64,000 nucleotides of DNA, taken from positions 1,572,627 through 1,636,626 of the forward strand of contig MNCI01023457.1 in NCBI GenBank assembly GCA_015680685.1, in the 5' to 3' direction. The stretch's first letter is position 1; each line of letters starts with the position of its first letter. A program made the translations under genes and the position numbers. Origin of the DNA: Gnetum montanum (Eukaryota > Streptophyta > Gnetopsida > Gnetales > Gnetaceae). The notes beneath the pieces were generated by a model, which saw only the letters and a program-made list of their open reading frames with translations, ran no database searches and had not been told where the DNA came from. Below, one piece after another: positions 34,240-47,832 of the stretch.

Positions 34240-37145
34240 CAAAGGTAAAATACTAATGTTGGAAATAAATATGCATGAAATCAAAATTAGTAATAAATAC
34301 CAAAGCATCTCTGTGCTTCAACTAGCCCTCATGATCTATAAATAAGAGGGATTAGTCTATAGAGAGTAAGAAACCTTGACAACTCTTCTAGCAAAATCAA
34401 GAGCAGGTTTTATGCTAGCTATATGAAGGCATGCTAGCTTTCAAACATGTTATCATGCACAAACAATCCAAACATCTAATAGCATACATTAAACATTAAT
34501 CCAAATATTAAACACATCTATCCAAACCTAGTTACCCAATCTAGTCATCAACTTGCAAACAAGAAAGTTAGCATGTACCACACTCACTTTCAAAGTTTGA
34601 ATTGGTATACATAATTTTCTAAATTTTCAAAGAAAATGCTAAACTAAATGTCAAACTACCATGCACATGGATTTATTATTAGTCTCAAATCAAACTACTA
34701 GTGCTAGAGGAACCACTTAGGACTCATCTTTAGCATTCTAAAGACATTGAACAAAAGGATCAATGAGCCATGAATCATCCTCTTTTATAGGATCCAACCT
34801 ATAACAAGAGTTACAAAAATGCATCCTTACAAGGGTGAAACACCAAATATCTTTAGAAATCCCATCTTCAACTAGTCATACATCTTGGTGCTAGCTTCTA
34901 ATGGCCAACAAATATATGACCATTTAGTAAGAAAAATCAAATGTTGATGATGGAGGAGTGCAAATAACATCCGACATGTTCAAATGATCTAAAAGACCTA
35001 ATAATCAATTCCAAACCAGAATTAGCATATCAACATACTTCATATCTAACAAACTAATTCAAATAAAGTTAAAAGATATCAAAGTAAGTCAAATTGAGCT
35101 CCAGTAAGAAGTAGGAATAAAGTATGATAGATTTGGAATACCATGATCTCACCACAATCTATGGAGCTAATCATGATCTCAACATGTCTTGATCATAACT
35201 TGTGATATTCAAAGAATACCCATCAATAGAAACTATGATGAAAAACCCTCAAGCTTAAATTGACCACAACCTAACCATCATTCATGGTGGATAGAAAACA
35301 ACTTAACTACAACCTATGGTTGATAAGAATATGCAAAAATGGTGCAATTTGTCAAAATTGAAAAGAGTAAAGCATAGAAAAACCTTACAACTTGTGGTGA
35401 CAAACCATGATCTCACCTTGATTCATGATTAAATGAAAACTTACATGACTATGTGGCATGTTGAAAATGGCAAGGAAGATTTAACCATAACCTTACCATG
35501 ACTCTTGGTAATCAATCATGACTAGACGATGACTTGCAGTATTGCAATTTTATCAAACAAAAAAAAAACTAAAATATGTAAAGAATGGTTGAAGATTGTT
35601 CACAACCTCAGGATAACCCATGGTGGATGATTATGACCAAATTATAACTTGCGATGAACACCAAGAGTTACACTACAAGTCATGGTTGCAATAAGCATTC
35701 CAAGAAAAAAAATAAAAATAGCAAAAATAAACTAGCAAGCATTCAGAATTATCAAGGGATACCAAGGACATAGATAACAAGACCCAATAAGCATAATTGA
35801 CTTAATAAACCAACTAAGAAAAGATCACAAAACCATAACAATAAGAAAAGATGCAAAACCTAATAAAAACTTGTCAAAACTCATAAAACTACAATGACTT
35901 AGAATCACATAAAATGAATAGAGTCCAATAGACATTATTTTAAGATGAATGTAACAACAACATAATACTATTCAAATAAGTAATATCCATGTTGCAAAAT
36001 AGTTGGTAAATTAATTCTTACAAAATCCTTGAAACTTAAAAATGCTAAAAAATGAAAATTACAATAAAATTTACAATGAATTAAAGCATCAATCCTACAA
36101 AAATATTTTTGCAAAGAGAAATCAAATTCCTAATTAAAATTCACATAGATCTACATAAATTAAATAATAGTAAATTCTCGTTGAATGTGCATAAAATCCT
36201 ATGAGTTGAAATGAATTAGAAAAAGTTCTAAGACTACTCACTTAAAAAGATTGAAGCAAAAATCAATAACAATGCATGAAATTTACACACAAACTCTGTA
36301 AATGCTATGCTCATGAACTAGCAAAGCTCTATAGACTCCCATGAGCCTTCATCATAATAGTACTTCCATGTTTAAGAAATTGGATACTAAAAGTGAAAGA
36401 ATTTCAGAGGGTGAAAGAATTACTTTATTATCTTGTCTTCATAAAGAATTAACTAATAAAATTTGTATTTTTAGAAACCTTAGAAACTTTTCTGTAATTT
36501 GGAAAACTACAAAGATATCCAAAAGCTAAGGTTATATTATGTTCTTTCCAATCTACCAAAAATTCTAGTAGTGCAACTTTGAGAGTTAATAACTCAAAAG
36601 TTAAGTTTCTAATGCTAAAATTTACCTAAACATTCTCATAGATATTAGTTTTTAAATAAATCTAAGATCATATAAAATCATTGTGTGATGAGGTGGAGAT
36701 AATCAAATCATTGACCATCATTCATTTTGTTAAAAATTTAGGATTCAAAAATCTACCAAATTATAAAGCTAATTTCTCCTAAATTTTAACAGATATTGAA
36801 CTGAAATTTTAGCTGCATGTAGCTACCTTTTCTAATAAATTTGGGATCATTGAAAGTGTTTTGAAATAACTAAGATATTATTGGAATAGTAAATTTTTTT
36901 AATTTTAACTATTTCAACTTCCAAGATTTAGTAAATAATGATGAATAATGTTGATGAATGTTGATGAATTGATTAAATATTGATAAATTAATAATGAAAT
37001 AGTCAAAATATTACTTAAATTATATTTATGATTCATGATACAAATTTTTGAGAGATAGCTTGGATGTATATATATGTGACAAGTGGGGCAAAGTTTACTA
37101 AAAATAATACAATATAGCCCCAATGACAAAAGAAACTTAAAATTT

Positions 37146-37168
37146 ACACACACACACACACACACACA
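37146..37168. repeat. (AC)n microsatellite
   Basis: Twenty-three bases of uninterrupted AC repeat near the end of the decayed copia element. Confidence 0.95.
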
Positions 37169-37279
37169 AGTTGGAACCAAAATAACATTAAAACCACCCA
37201 TAAATCTAGAAATTTCCTATATTTTATTAAAATAAACTGCTACTATATAATAAAAATAAAAAATATTGTCTTCTACTCT

Positions 37280-40050
37280 AAAAAGAAAATAATTCCTCCT
37301 TAGAGTGGATGGAAATCTTCATCTTTATTTTCTCCTTTCTATGTCATGCTCTAAATACCTATAAATTCATTGAGGCACTTAATCTTGTAATACAAAATAT
37401 TTTTTGTTAGTAAGTCAACAAGTTGCTATTTTTAACTATGTAAATGGAATTGATGGTTTCCTCTTATACTTATTGCTTTATGAAATAGTACTTGATGTTA
37501 TTGTGTTTCGATTTTTTGTGATATACATAGTCTTGGGATAGTTGAATTGCTAATGTATTATCATAATACAAATTTTTAGAAATATCAGCTTCAAATCCTA
37601 AGTGTGAGAGAAGTTTATTTAGCCAGAGTATGTATTGCAGACATTAAACCATGATAATAAATTTTGCTTCATAAGTGGATAAGCTAATGAATGATTATGT
37701 CATTGATTTCTAGTATATTGGATTTTTGTCATGTATAATGAGAGCTCCAAATGTATATTTTATATCATCATTATCTCCTACCCAATCAACATCTAAATAT
37801 CCAAAGTTGCAAGTTTCTTTTACATATTCAAGGAGATGCACAAGCATTTACATGTGAGATTGTCTTGGCTCTTACATGAATCTAGATAAGTATGATGTTG
37901 CATATTCTAAATTTAGTCAAGTATGGCAAATAAGACAAAGTGATTCAATCATAGCTTTATACATGATTGCATCTGTGAGAGGTGCCTTATCTTTGTTGGT
38001 TAACTTTAGACTATATGACAAAGGATTGCTAACTAGTTTTTCAATCCTTAAATTGAATTTTTTAATGATGGAATTTGCATATTTGGTTTGATGAATCTTC
38101 ATTTGCTTCTTATCATGGTTCACTTTAATTCATAGGAAATATTTGAGTTTTTTCAAGATTCTTAGTTTCAAATTTATTTTTCATGTCATTCTTAAAATAT
38201 TCTACTAGTCTTTTATTGGTGGAAACAAAGATAATGTCATCTACATATAGTGATATGATGATGAATTCATATCATTTATTTATATAATATAGTTTTGGTT
38301 TAAACATGGAATTTTGATAATTCTTTCTAGTGAGATAGTCATTGATTCTCTAGAACTAGGTCCTAGATACTTGCTTTAGACCATATAGAGCTTTGTTAAG
38401 TTTGCAACTTTGTCTCTATTCTTTTGATAACATGTCCTTCAAGTTCATAGATGCATACTTCTCATTTGATATATCCATTTAGAAATATTGAGTTGACATT
38501 AATTTGTTAAACATTTGGATATTTATGTGTTGATATGAAGAGCATGAACATATGTTTCTTTTGTTTGAATTCTATTGCCACAAGTCTTGCTTTGTGTTTT
38601 ATGACTTCTTCTTTTTCATTGTACTTTGATTTATACAGTCATTTGTGATTAATATCCTTTTTATCTTTTAAATTATCTACTAATTCTCATGTATTATTTC
38701 TTAGGATGCTATTATACTATTTTTCCATGGCTTCTTCCCAAACTTTTAATTTCATTAATTCATTATATTGGTTAGTTCACTTGAGACTATTAAATATGTC
38801 ATATTTGTAACATTGTGAGATCTAGTAGTTCTTCTTTCAAAATTTGTATCTAGCATTTGAGTGTGAGAATGGTCTTTTTGAACCCAAGGTTTTAAACTTT
38901 AATATATGTTTGATTGCTCTAGCTATTTGAAAAATTCACTTATACCAAACTTTGTCTTATTAAATATACCATCTCTTAAGACATGTTCTTTCTTATTCAT
39001 TGGATCATAGCACCTATATTCATTGGTGTGAGAATCATAACCAAGAAAGATGCATTTCGTTTCTCTATGTTTAACTTGATCAATGAATTGTTTTGGGATT
39101 TTTACATGATAATGACCTTCAAATATTCTTATATGAATCAGGTTAGGAATTCTATTATATAGAACTTCATATGGAGATTTATCTTCATTATTTTTTATGA
39201 TGATTTGATTAGAAATATAACATTCAGTTGTGATGAATGTCCAATATTATTTGGGTAGTCAGGCATGCTTTAGTAAGCACCTTGCCATGTCTTGTATTAT
39301 TCTATTCCTTCTTTCAACTACTACATTTTATTGCATGCTATATTCACATGTGGTTTGGTGAAAGATACATTTCTCTTTATAGAACTTGTCTAATTCTTTA
39401 TTCATAAATGCACCTCCTATGTTTGATCTAATGATCTTAATCTTGACATTCATGGACTTTTTAAATAGTTTATTGAAATTTTTAAAGTATTTGATGGCTT
39501 CATCCTTTTGCTTTAAATTGTAAGTCCAAGTGTATATTGAGTAGTGAGCTACTATGACCATAAAATAATTTACGCCTCCTATTAAAATAGTGGGCATTGA
39601 TCCAATAAGATCCATGTGTAAAAGACTAAATGGCTTTCTCTTCTTTATCATGTAAGAGTTGTGAGGAGAATTAGTTTGCTTTCCTTGTAAGCAAGTCTCA
39701 AATTTGTCTTAAGGAATATCTGAAATTTTTATTCCTTTAGCTTTTTCTTATTTGATCATTTTTTTTTAATTTTGTGATAGGAGATGTGACCAAGCCTTCC
39801 ATATCAAAGTTTGGTCTTGTTAAAATTCTCATTGTATGAATTTGTATTATATCTCCTTCTTTATTGAGATAGTCACATTCAAGGCAATATATTCAATTAT
39901 TCAAGGCTTTGATTTTCATGATTTCTTTATCACTGGATATATTGATATGAAGGAATTTCTCTTGAAAGTGATACTATTTTCTCCATTATAAACTTATCCA
40001 ATAGAGATGAAATCATTGGAAAATTTAGGAATATAATACACATTGGAACT
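37280..40050 (-). pseudogene. Decayed Ty1/copia pol (PR tail, INT, RT, RNase H)
   Basis: In minus sense: a protease tail (YIPKFSNDFISIG), the GAG-pre-integrase segment (YGRLGHISYHKIKK), INT (39328-39651: HMDLIGSM..GGVNYFMVIV..YTWTYNL), RT (MKLKVWEEAMEK, then EKEEVIKHKARLVAIEFKQK), a YVDD catalytic box near 38240, the IHQTKYANSIIKKF connection and RNase H to about 37300 (LVDLLTKNI). In INT the first Asp is lost (VIVAHYS, usually VIVDDYS) and the second is Asn (IRSNIGGAF, usually LRSDNGGEF), while YVDD is kept. Stops and frameshifts are frequent. No LTR was found for it. Confidence 0.8.
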
Positions 40051-40069
40051 AAATACATGATTCTTTTTA

Positions 40070-40220
40070 GTACTTTAATTTCTATAGTCTATAAATACAT
40101 GTCATTTATCTCCTTTTCTTAGTACAACAATCATGGAACTAACCCATTCAGAATAATCCATTGGATAAAAAATACTCTTTTTCATAGTTTAGAGATTTCA
40201 TCTTTTACAAGTTAATAGCT
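40070..40220 (-). pseudogene. Short Ty3/gypsy RT fragment
   Basis: The minus strand reads FYPMDYSEWVSSMIVVLRKG then HVFIDYRN, the start of a gypsy reverse transcriptase. It directly abuts the copia protease tail in the same orientation, so two element classes are joined here, by nested insertion or by illegitimate recombination. Confidence 0.6.
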
Positions 40221-40543
40221 AGATTAATTCTCCTTGGGGTAATCCTAACAAGCTTAACATTGTATTCAAGGTAGATGTGGTGTTGGTAAATACTACGAAA
40301 AATTCCATAATGAAGATCTTCATAACTTATTACAATCCCTCATATTTTCTTATTAATATTTTAATTAGTATATTATCTTAGTAAATTATTATTTAAGATA
40401 TTATTAATGATTTATTTATATAATGAAAATGTAATTAAGTATATTTGATAATTCCATAAGTTGTAAGGAGTTGTGACTTGATGATGAACAAGCTAAAATT
40501 CTAGGGCTAGATTACTTTCATTGTAGAAATGTTACCTCATATG
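40221..40543. other. AT-rich DNA flanking the LTR of element J, nothing recognised
   Basis: No coding or repeat structure seen. Confidence 0.5.
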
Positions 40544-41513
40544 TGATGAGCCCATGAGTCATATCCATAGAGAAATGATTGAAAGTTAATGAAATCATCA
40601 AGGTAGCAAATAATTAGATTCAATTCCAATCAACTCCAATAGTTATGACTACCACTCATAAGCTCAATCATAAATTCTCACCCTAATGTCTAACTTTAGT
40701 TTTAAAATGAAATTTAATGATTAAATCAACTTTAAAGCTATTAGGTAAAAAATGTATTTTTTGAAGAGCATGAGGTAGATATCATCCAGTCTATGATTCT
40801 ACCTTGCTATTTCACAATGCAACAACCATAACAACCCATCAGTAAACTCCAATGATTTGTAGTTACCACAATGTTCAAGTAGCCCTCTTGAATAGTTCTT
40901 TAGGCAATATAAAATTGCTTAAAATTGATGTGAGTTTTTGCATATGAATTATTATCTAGCATAAGTAAGGAGATCCCTTTTATATAGGAAGGGATCACAC
41001 CTTAATTTAAAAAGAATTGGTTAAATGGTCATATTAATTTACATTGCGAGGATTGACTTGCATTGATACTATTTTAGCTACAGTCCTTGCTTATCGATCT
41101 ATATAGTGGTTGCAATGTCTTTTGGCTTCTTAATATATTGATCCTTATTATGTCCTTGGCCTAGATTGATATTCTCATTCTACTGAGGATTCAAGATCAC
41201 TCTACTTCTAATGATATCAATTCCTACTACAATCACTATAGAGATCAATCACATTTAGGTCATTATGAGTTAATTCTTCCGAAGAAAATTGATATGTTTT
41301 CCATTGAAGTCTGCTAATGTTCTTAATGTAAATTGGTGTTATAAATGTTAATAAGCACTGCTATATTATGCAAAACATAGATTCTTAACAATTCATTAGT
41401 ACATATCACGTACTATTGAAGGATTACATGTACTTCCATATGATCATATAATAGGAAAAATAAAAAAGTAAATAAATTTTCATTAGAATTGAAGAAAAAT
41501 TAGGGGTTCATCA
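40544..41513 (-). repeat. 3' LTR of Athila-like element J
   Basis: 970 bp. In minus sense it starts TGATGAACCCC and ends GGGCTCATCA, an inverted-end pair (TGATGARCCC). A purine-rich tract ends exactly at its start. A TATATAAAAGGG motif lies about 540 bases in. No sister LTR is present in the window. Confidence 0.65.
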
Positions 41514-41525
41514 CATCCTCCTATT
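41514..41525 (-). other. Polypurine tract of element J
   Basis: The minus strand reads AATAGGAGGATG directly before the LTR start TGATGAACCCC. Confidence 0.65.
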
Positions 41526-41899
41526 AGCCTTTGGTTAGTTCCTATCCAAAAAAGGTGAAATGATACATTTAATGCCTAAAACCTATATTAAACCATATCA
41601 TCCCTTCAACAAGCAACAAACCACAAAAACTTGTAACTCCATATCATGCTTTGAATAAATCTAATATATACTAACCAATTTGAGCATAAGCATGATGATC
41701 CAAAAGTTTATAATCTACTTATATTGCCAAAAAATAATGATCAGATTTAAAAAAAAACATTTGATCATCATTTAATTGTCCAAAATAATAGTTATAATAT
41801 AGGGAAGCATGGTATCACAATCATAAAAAGAGAACATCCATAGTTGCCACAATTTCAAGTTCATCATGAGAAGGATTATGCATACAACATAATATGAAT

Positions 41900-43380
41900 G
41901 AAAATTAAAACATGTCCCAAGGTATTAGTCTTTAAACAATAGAATGACCCATCTGGCCCTAAGATAATTGAATGACTCAGAAGGATGAAACCTCATATCC
42001 TTTCTCCACTTCCATGGCTTCCCCAAAATGAGAAGGCTCTACTCCCTCATTATCATCACGGATCTATGGATGCACATTCCACTCAATGTCTACCACTCTC
42101 TTGTCCAATGCTATCAAGGTAGAGCTGACCTTTTGTAGAATGGACAAGATCTTCCAGTTGCTAGATTAGACCTCCTACATCTAGGTCGTTATTTCCTCTT
42201 AGAGTTCTCATACCTTGTTGTCCTATGGTGCTGCCATAGAGCCTATATTATTGGATTCCTAAATAAATGGACCAAGGTGTAGATTTTTAAGGGACCTCAC
42301 AAAGGTATCCTTTAGGATAGTGAAATTAACCTTTGTGCTAGTTTGTGACTTTAGCACCTTATTCTTCCTTAGAATCACTAAAATTAAAAATAAAAAACAC
42401 AATTTAAGTACATCATCATTATAATAATATACCATGTACCTAATAGATAAGTACAAAAAGTTGGCCTAATTGCCATATGTCAATGCCTTATCACTCAAAG
42501 CGTTGGGCTAAAAACATAAGTTGTATGAATACATAAAAGGATGTTTATCATGATCATCCTTGCCATCACTCTGTGTTCTAGTTGTAGGCTCATGAAATGA
42601 ACTCCCTAGGCTTGAAGCTGGCTATTGTCAAACTCACCTATGAACTGATGGAAAAGTTCATATTTCTCTTCCATGCTAGCCTTTGGCTTGTAAATGTCTT
42701 CATCACTTGTAGGTAGGAAAAACCACTCTTAAATCTAAGTTGTCATAATCTTTACCCTAGTCTTATTTACCAATGAAATTAGGTATCATTCTAGAGTCTT
42801 CATCTTTTTAAGGTGGGGTTTTAAATTTTTGCAAAATTTTAGGATCTTCCCCTAGTAATACCACTTAATCAAGGAATAGATACATACCTCATAACTCTAT
42901 GCCTCAATTTGTTGATGGATGGATAAATTAGTGTGATCAAACCACTCTGTGTACTCCACTTCATTATGGTATGGGCCAATCTTTAGCCTTTCCTTCCTAG
43001 GTGCTTGCACAAGAATGAGAATATTGAACACATAGAAGTTAGTAGCAATTTCTTTAAAGAGCCCCATATTTACCTTTACCTACTACTTTGTGATTAATGA
43101 ATCCATGATTTTGTAGATCCTAATTGCATGGAGAAAATGCTAAAAGGTAGGGAAAGGGTCATCCTTTCTCGAAAAATGACAAGATGCACCTAAACTTAAC
43201 AAGATGTGACTTACCTAGCCTCCTAAGGATGCTAAGCTTATGTGGATGTGGTCCCTTAGATGGACATCTATCATGATAAAATGGTGATGAGAGAGACTAG
43301 AGAAACTCTTGATCTATGTTGCAATGTGTGTAGAAATAGGGCTTACCTCTTCAAGTGGTGGCTTTTCATCTATTAGGTTA
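41900..43380 (-). pseudogene. Unrecognised decayed ORF downstream of pol in element J
   Basis: The best coding stretch is about 43090-42550 in minus sense, with few stops: MGLFKEIATNFYVFNILILV, KIGPYHNEVEYTEWFDHTNL, WYYWGKILKFCKNLKPHLKK and EEKYELFHQFIGEFDNSQLQ. I recognise no domain. It lies in sense between INT and the 3' LTR, the position of the third ORF in elements D and C, but I could not align it with those. Confidence 0.4.
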
Positions 43381-43524
43381 TATATATATTTTAAATTTTT
43401 ATCGTATTAATCTCTATCATAGGATTGAAAAATTTCAAAAACAAAGGGATCGATTTCCTCCAAGATAGCGATAACTATTGATTAATTTTTATGTGCAATT
43501 TCCTATATCAATTCCCACTACAGG

Positions 43525-43920
43525 CTCAACATTGATCAATATCATTCTATATTTTATATTACTCAACATCACAATCACATTGTACATACATGACCATATC
43601 TAGAAAATTTTTCTGATATCGACCTTCATCAATTGAGTCAATGCATAGTGATATCATAAAAATTTTATATCAATCAAAATCATGGTTGTGTTGTTCAAGT
43701 GCAAGAATTTGAGAATAATTGTTATGATATCAAACTTCATTAATTAAGTTAATGCAAATCAATATCATTTTATATTTTATATCAATTAACATTACAATTG
43801 TACTATTCAGACACAAGCATCTTGGAAAAAGGTTCATTGTATTGAACTTCATTGTATTGAGTTGATGCAAATCGATATCATTATATTTTTTATATTAAAC
43901 CTTATCAGTTAAATTAATAT
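43525..43920. repeat. Tandem array of ~112 bp units in element J
   Basis: Units start at 43525 (114 bp), 43639 (111 bp), 43750 (113 bp) and 43863 (partial). Each begins YAATGCAWAKYRATATCAT or a close form, is followed by a TTTTATATYA block and ends TTCATYAATTRAGT. It lies between INT and the 3' LTR. Confidence 0.75.
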
Positions 43921-45790
43921 CATAATTTATAAACTAAAGGTAGATTCTCTCTCAAATCGATTAGAATTGAAAAAACGATATACTTTGATATTTGATATCT
44001 CAAGACATAGAAATATTGATGTTGATTGAGATCCTAGAATCCTAAGGGTTTCCTAATTTCCCTTGTATCTATAGACATTGATTTTATAATGTTTCTTGAT
44101 TATCTTCACTTTCTTATCATAGATCTTAGTGTCTTGCGATGTGTATCGATATATGTTTCCAAGTTTATTAGAAGAAACATAAACTTATGAATTGATTTTA
44201 TTAATATTCTTTTAAAAAATTATTCACCTATAATATGGTATCTTGGGTAGAAATTCACATAAAAATTTGTTAGAAAGGTCCACCTTGGATTATCTAGACT
44301 ATACTTTTCTTCACAAGGTTTTCTTCATTCATTAGAATAATGGCTTACAATCTCAAGCTTTCCACATTTCCTATGTTTTAAGAATCTAAGATGCATTCCT
44401 TTCAATGAACTCATTCCCTAACTAAATCTTAAATTAGCTTCCATGTCGGTTCTACCCTACTATTCTACTCTTCTATGACAACACTAACCTTCCCTCCTAA
44501 TGAATCTAGGTTATGTCCCTAAAGTAGGTTAATTAGATTAGGTGAAGATTAAAGACTAACTAAGAGAGTAGAAAAAAAGCAAGTAGGCTATGGATTGTAT
44601 ATACTCTCCACTATTAATGATGCACAAGTAAGCTCTAAACTTCCAATGGTTAGTATCCATAATGCTCCAACCATAGGAGGGATTTTAACCATTAACTCCT
44701 ATGGAAGGCATGTTTAAAACTTTGCACTCTTAGAGTATAATAATAATGATGAAGAAATATGGTGGAAAGGTTAGAGGTTAGTAGTAAAACTTAAAATACT
44801 TAACTAATGAATTAGGAAAAATAAAGTATTAAGTTTCATAAGATAAGAGATTATGTAAATAAAGGAAAATATCTATAAGTAAGGTTATCCATTATGCTAC
44901 TTACTTAGATTAGCCAATCCTTTTCTTGATAGTATTATATCCTAGCTATCAAAAGTAGTGATATCCATATTTGTTGTTGGTAACCACTACTCCATCCATA
45001 ATCACTTGGCTCATAGAAGAGGGTTCTTGTGAGATGCTTCTAAATGTGAGCATTCAAGATCGCCCCAACTATAACGTTCTTGTGCAAGTATGTCTCTACT
45101 CATGGTTGAAGGTTCTTGTAACGTTCACTTTTTTTCTTCTATTTTTTCTTCAAAACAAAAAATATAGAATTGGCCTACTTCAATTATAATGTTCTTGTGT
45201 GAGCCTTTTTTCTTTTTTCTTTTTTTCTTTTGATCATGGGTTGCTCATATGGTTACTAGTCTTATTTCATGGAATGCCTTTACCATTTTAAATGCAAGTT
45301 CCAATATAAGACATCCTTCCATTCACATTGACTACCCAAAAAAGCAAACAATATAATCCTTACACTTATAAACATTTACCTATACTTAGTTATTTCACCC
45401 CTAAATTGTGAAGCTTTAGATCTAAGAAATGTTGATTCTAAGGAATAGTAGAATTTATTGTGTCAATTGAGTGGAATTTATTCATATCTAATTTATCTAT
45501 TTATTATTCTAAGGCTTACCCTTAGATAGATTTTGGGATACAACCTAGCTATTTCAAACTAGGAATAGTTGTCCTTCTCTCTTATATTCCAAACATGATG
45601 CTATTGACTTGTTTATAGTTCCAACAGCCAATAGGATTTCCTACTAGCCTCTAAATTTCTAAGGTAAAATTTGTAGGCTTAAGGATATCTTTTAATTGTT
45701 GTTACATTATTGAATAAGGTATCTAATTATCTACATTAAAATTAGTCTCTATCATTTTCACTTGTAATTGATCACTCTCCTCTCTTGATT
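43921..45790. other. Non-coding spacer of element J
   Basis: AT-rich, with no convincing ORF or domain. It continues element J between the integrase C terminus and the tandem array. Confidence 0.5.
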
Positions 45791-45799
45791 CTACTGTAG

Positions 45800-46856
45800 G
45801 GTAATTTGGATCACTTAATTTCACTACCTCATCCTCCCCATGCTCTTCTATATGATGTTGATGATAATGCTTAAGTCTTTAACCATTTACTAGGAGTGAG
45901 TTAGATAGGTCTTCAATGGGTGCAATTAGGACACTAGAATTACTATGGGGTTGCAATACTAGATATAGACCTTCCCACTAAGTTTTTAATTTTCCTCAAA
46001 ATTTATGTAGTTTCATGTTATACAATAAGATTTTATCTTCTTTTGGAAATTTCTTATTTAGTATGCTCTTATCATGTATACACTTCATTTGTTTCTTTAT
46101 TATTCTTTTTCTATTAAGTTCATGCATGCATAATTCATCAAGTTCATGTAGTTGGATCATCATAAAGTCTCAATTAAGTTCTTCATCAAAACTGAGTTGA
46201 TGTGCTAGTCCTAGATATTGGTATTTTATTTCAATGGGCAACAATAATTATTTACCATAAACCAACTAATATGTTAGTAGCCTAAGTTTAGTTTATAAGT
46301 AATTATATAGGTTCAAAGTGCATCATATAATTTCCTGTACTATTCTTTCTTTTTGGTACAAATGGTTTTAGTTAAAATTCTTAAGATGATTCTATTAGCA
46401 TTTTTAACTTGACCATTCATTTTGGGGTGGTAGCTAGTGACTATCGTATGTTAGATTTCACAAGACTTAATGAATGTTCTCATTATCTTATTTACAAAAA
46501 GAGTTTCCTTATCGCTAATAAGTACTTGTGGAGTCCCAAATCATGTTAAAATATGATTCCTTTGAAAAGATATAGCTACCTTAACATCATTTGTTGGAGT
46601 AGCTTTAGCCTCTACCCATTTAGTAACATAATCTATACATACTAAGATATGTTGACATTCATTGAATGGTGAAAATGGTCCTAAAAATTCTATACCCCAT
46701 ACATCAAAAGGTTCCATTATCAGAATGGGATTAAGTGGCATTTCTTATCTTTTTGTTCTTTCTCCTAAGCATTGATACTTATCACACCCTTGGACATATA
46801 TGTGAGCATTGTTAAAAATAGTGTGCTAATAAAACCCACTTTGTCATATTTTATGG
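45800..46856 (-). pseudogene. Athila-like integrase of element J, degenerate
   Basis: In minus sense: the second half of the HHCC finger (SGFY..HTIFNNAHIYVQGCDKYQC), EPFDVWGIEFLGPF, VCIDYVTKWVEA (first Asp), VLISDKETLF (second Asp), then YHPKMNGQVKNANR, where the catalytic Glu is replaced by Lys (usually GQVEVSNR). The C-terminal domain is KLHKF.GKLKT.WEGLYLV and LLVNG.RLKHY. The finger is cut at 46861 by the LTR of element C. Confidence 0.8.
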
Positions 46857-46861
46857 ATGTT
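46857..46861. other. Left target flank of element C (ATGTT)
   Basis: Five bases directly before the LTR start of element C, within the zinc-finger coding region of element J integrase. The partner copy should lie beyond the right end of the window. Confidence 0.4.
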
Positions 46862-47823
46862 TGATGAGAAGCGAGGTACCCCTATGCCCAACCATATGAA
46901 TCACAAAGCATTCACACATGATTCAGTCAAATTCCATGAACTTTATCATTTCTAGTGCACTAGTCTTCTAGGAAGTGAATCTTGCCTTAAGGTTAATTAT
47001 TATCTTTCCAATTACACTTGTGATGTACACTAGTATTGTTAAGTGTAACTGAGGCATCTTATTTTTATCATTTTGTATTTTTATTGTTTTGGTACTTAAA
47101 GAGAAATAGAGTAGTTGGACTGACTAATTTGGTTTAACAAATTATCCAATATCTAACTAGTCCTAACATAAGCATCTAGTCCCACTTTCCATATAGGTCA
47201 TGAACCCATGTATTCACTGCTAGGTGACCAAGCACTATGCTACTGGGCATACCAAGCAATAATGCTGCTGGGATTACCAAGAAAATATGTGTTACACTTG
47301 AACTAGCCATACTTATGTGTTCAATCTATCTTGCTTAATTGCTTCATTCACTTAATTACTAAAAAATATTTGATAAATAATTGAAAACATTCAATAAGTA
47401 ATTGAAAACATTAAATGCATAAATAAAATATTTAATCTATCCAAAGTGCTACAAGGTTCATCAGAAAGCTCATCTTTATTATTGCACACATTGTCATGCT
47501 CAAGTACAACAATGCTCAAATAAAGATCTATGCACTCAATGACTCCTACTGCAAGCACTCAAGAGAAAAAATCTAATTTTCAACTAAAAAAACTAAAAGA
47601 GCTTTGCTTCTACTAAATCTCTCTTGCTACAAATGTAGCTGGTAGGCATCTATTTATAGCCAAAAATAAACATTGTGTCAATGAGGCCTCGTTGATGTAT
47701 GATACGATGCATCAATGGGGCCTCATCAATGAGGCCCAATTGAATTGTAGTTTGGTTGGCTATGTTGACGAGGCCCAGTCGACAAGGCCTCATTGACATA
47801 GCCAGTGAAACTACAACTCATCA
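46862..47823 (-). repeat. 3' LTR of element C
   Basis: 962 bp. In minus sense it starts TGATGAGTTGTAGTTTCAC and ends CGCTTCTCATCA. It aligns with both LTRs of element D, at clearly lower identity than these share with each other. The U3 holds several palindromic GGCC motifs, for example an 18-base near-palindrome at 47678-47695 centred on GAGGCCTC. Confidence 0.85.
47651..47658 (-). promoter_or_regulatory. TATA box in the U3 of element C LTR
   Basis: The minus strand reads GGCTATAAATAGATGCC, a close match to the plant TATA consensus, about 165 bases into the LTR. Equivalent TATAAAT sites are in both LTRs of element D. Confidence 0.55.
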
Positions 47824-47832
47824 TACACTCAC
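47824..47832 (-). other. Polypurine tract of element C
   Basis: The minus strand reads GTGAGTGTA directly before the LTR start, as in element D (GTGGGGGTA); the flanking TTTCATTTAGTT is the same in both. Confidence 0.65.

Larger units (their letters stand above)
33781..37270. other. AT-rich non-coding DNA with microsatellites and weak repeats
   Basis: No ORF or domain is recognised. It may hold the 5' leader and LTR of the chromovirus at its left, but I found no LTR end. From about 35130 to 35700 short motifs recur loosely (CCATGATCTCACC, ACCATAACC, CATGGTGG-type) about every 50-60 bases, suggesting an old tandem array. Confidence 0.5.
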
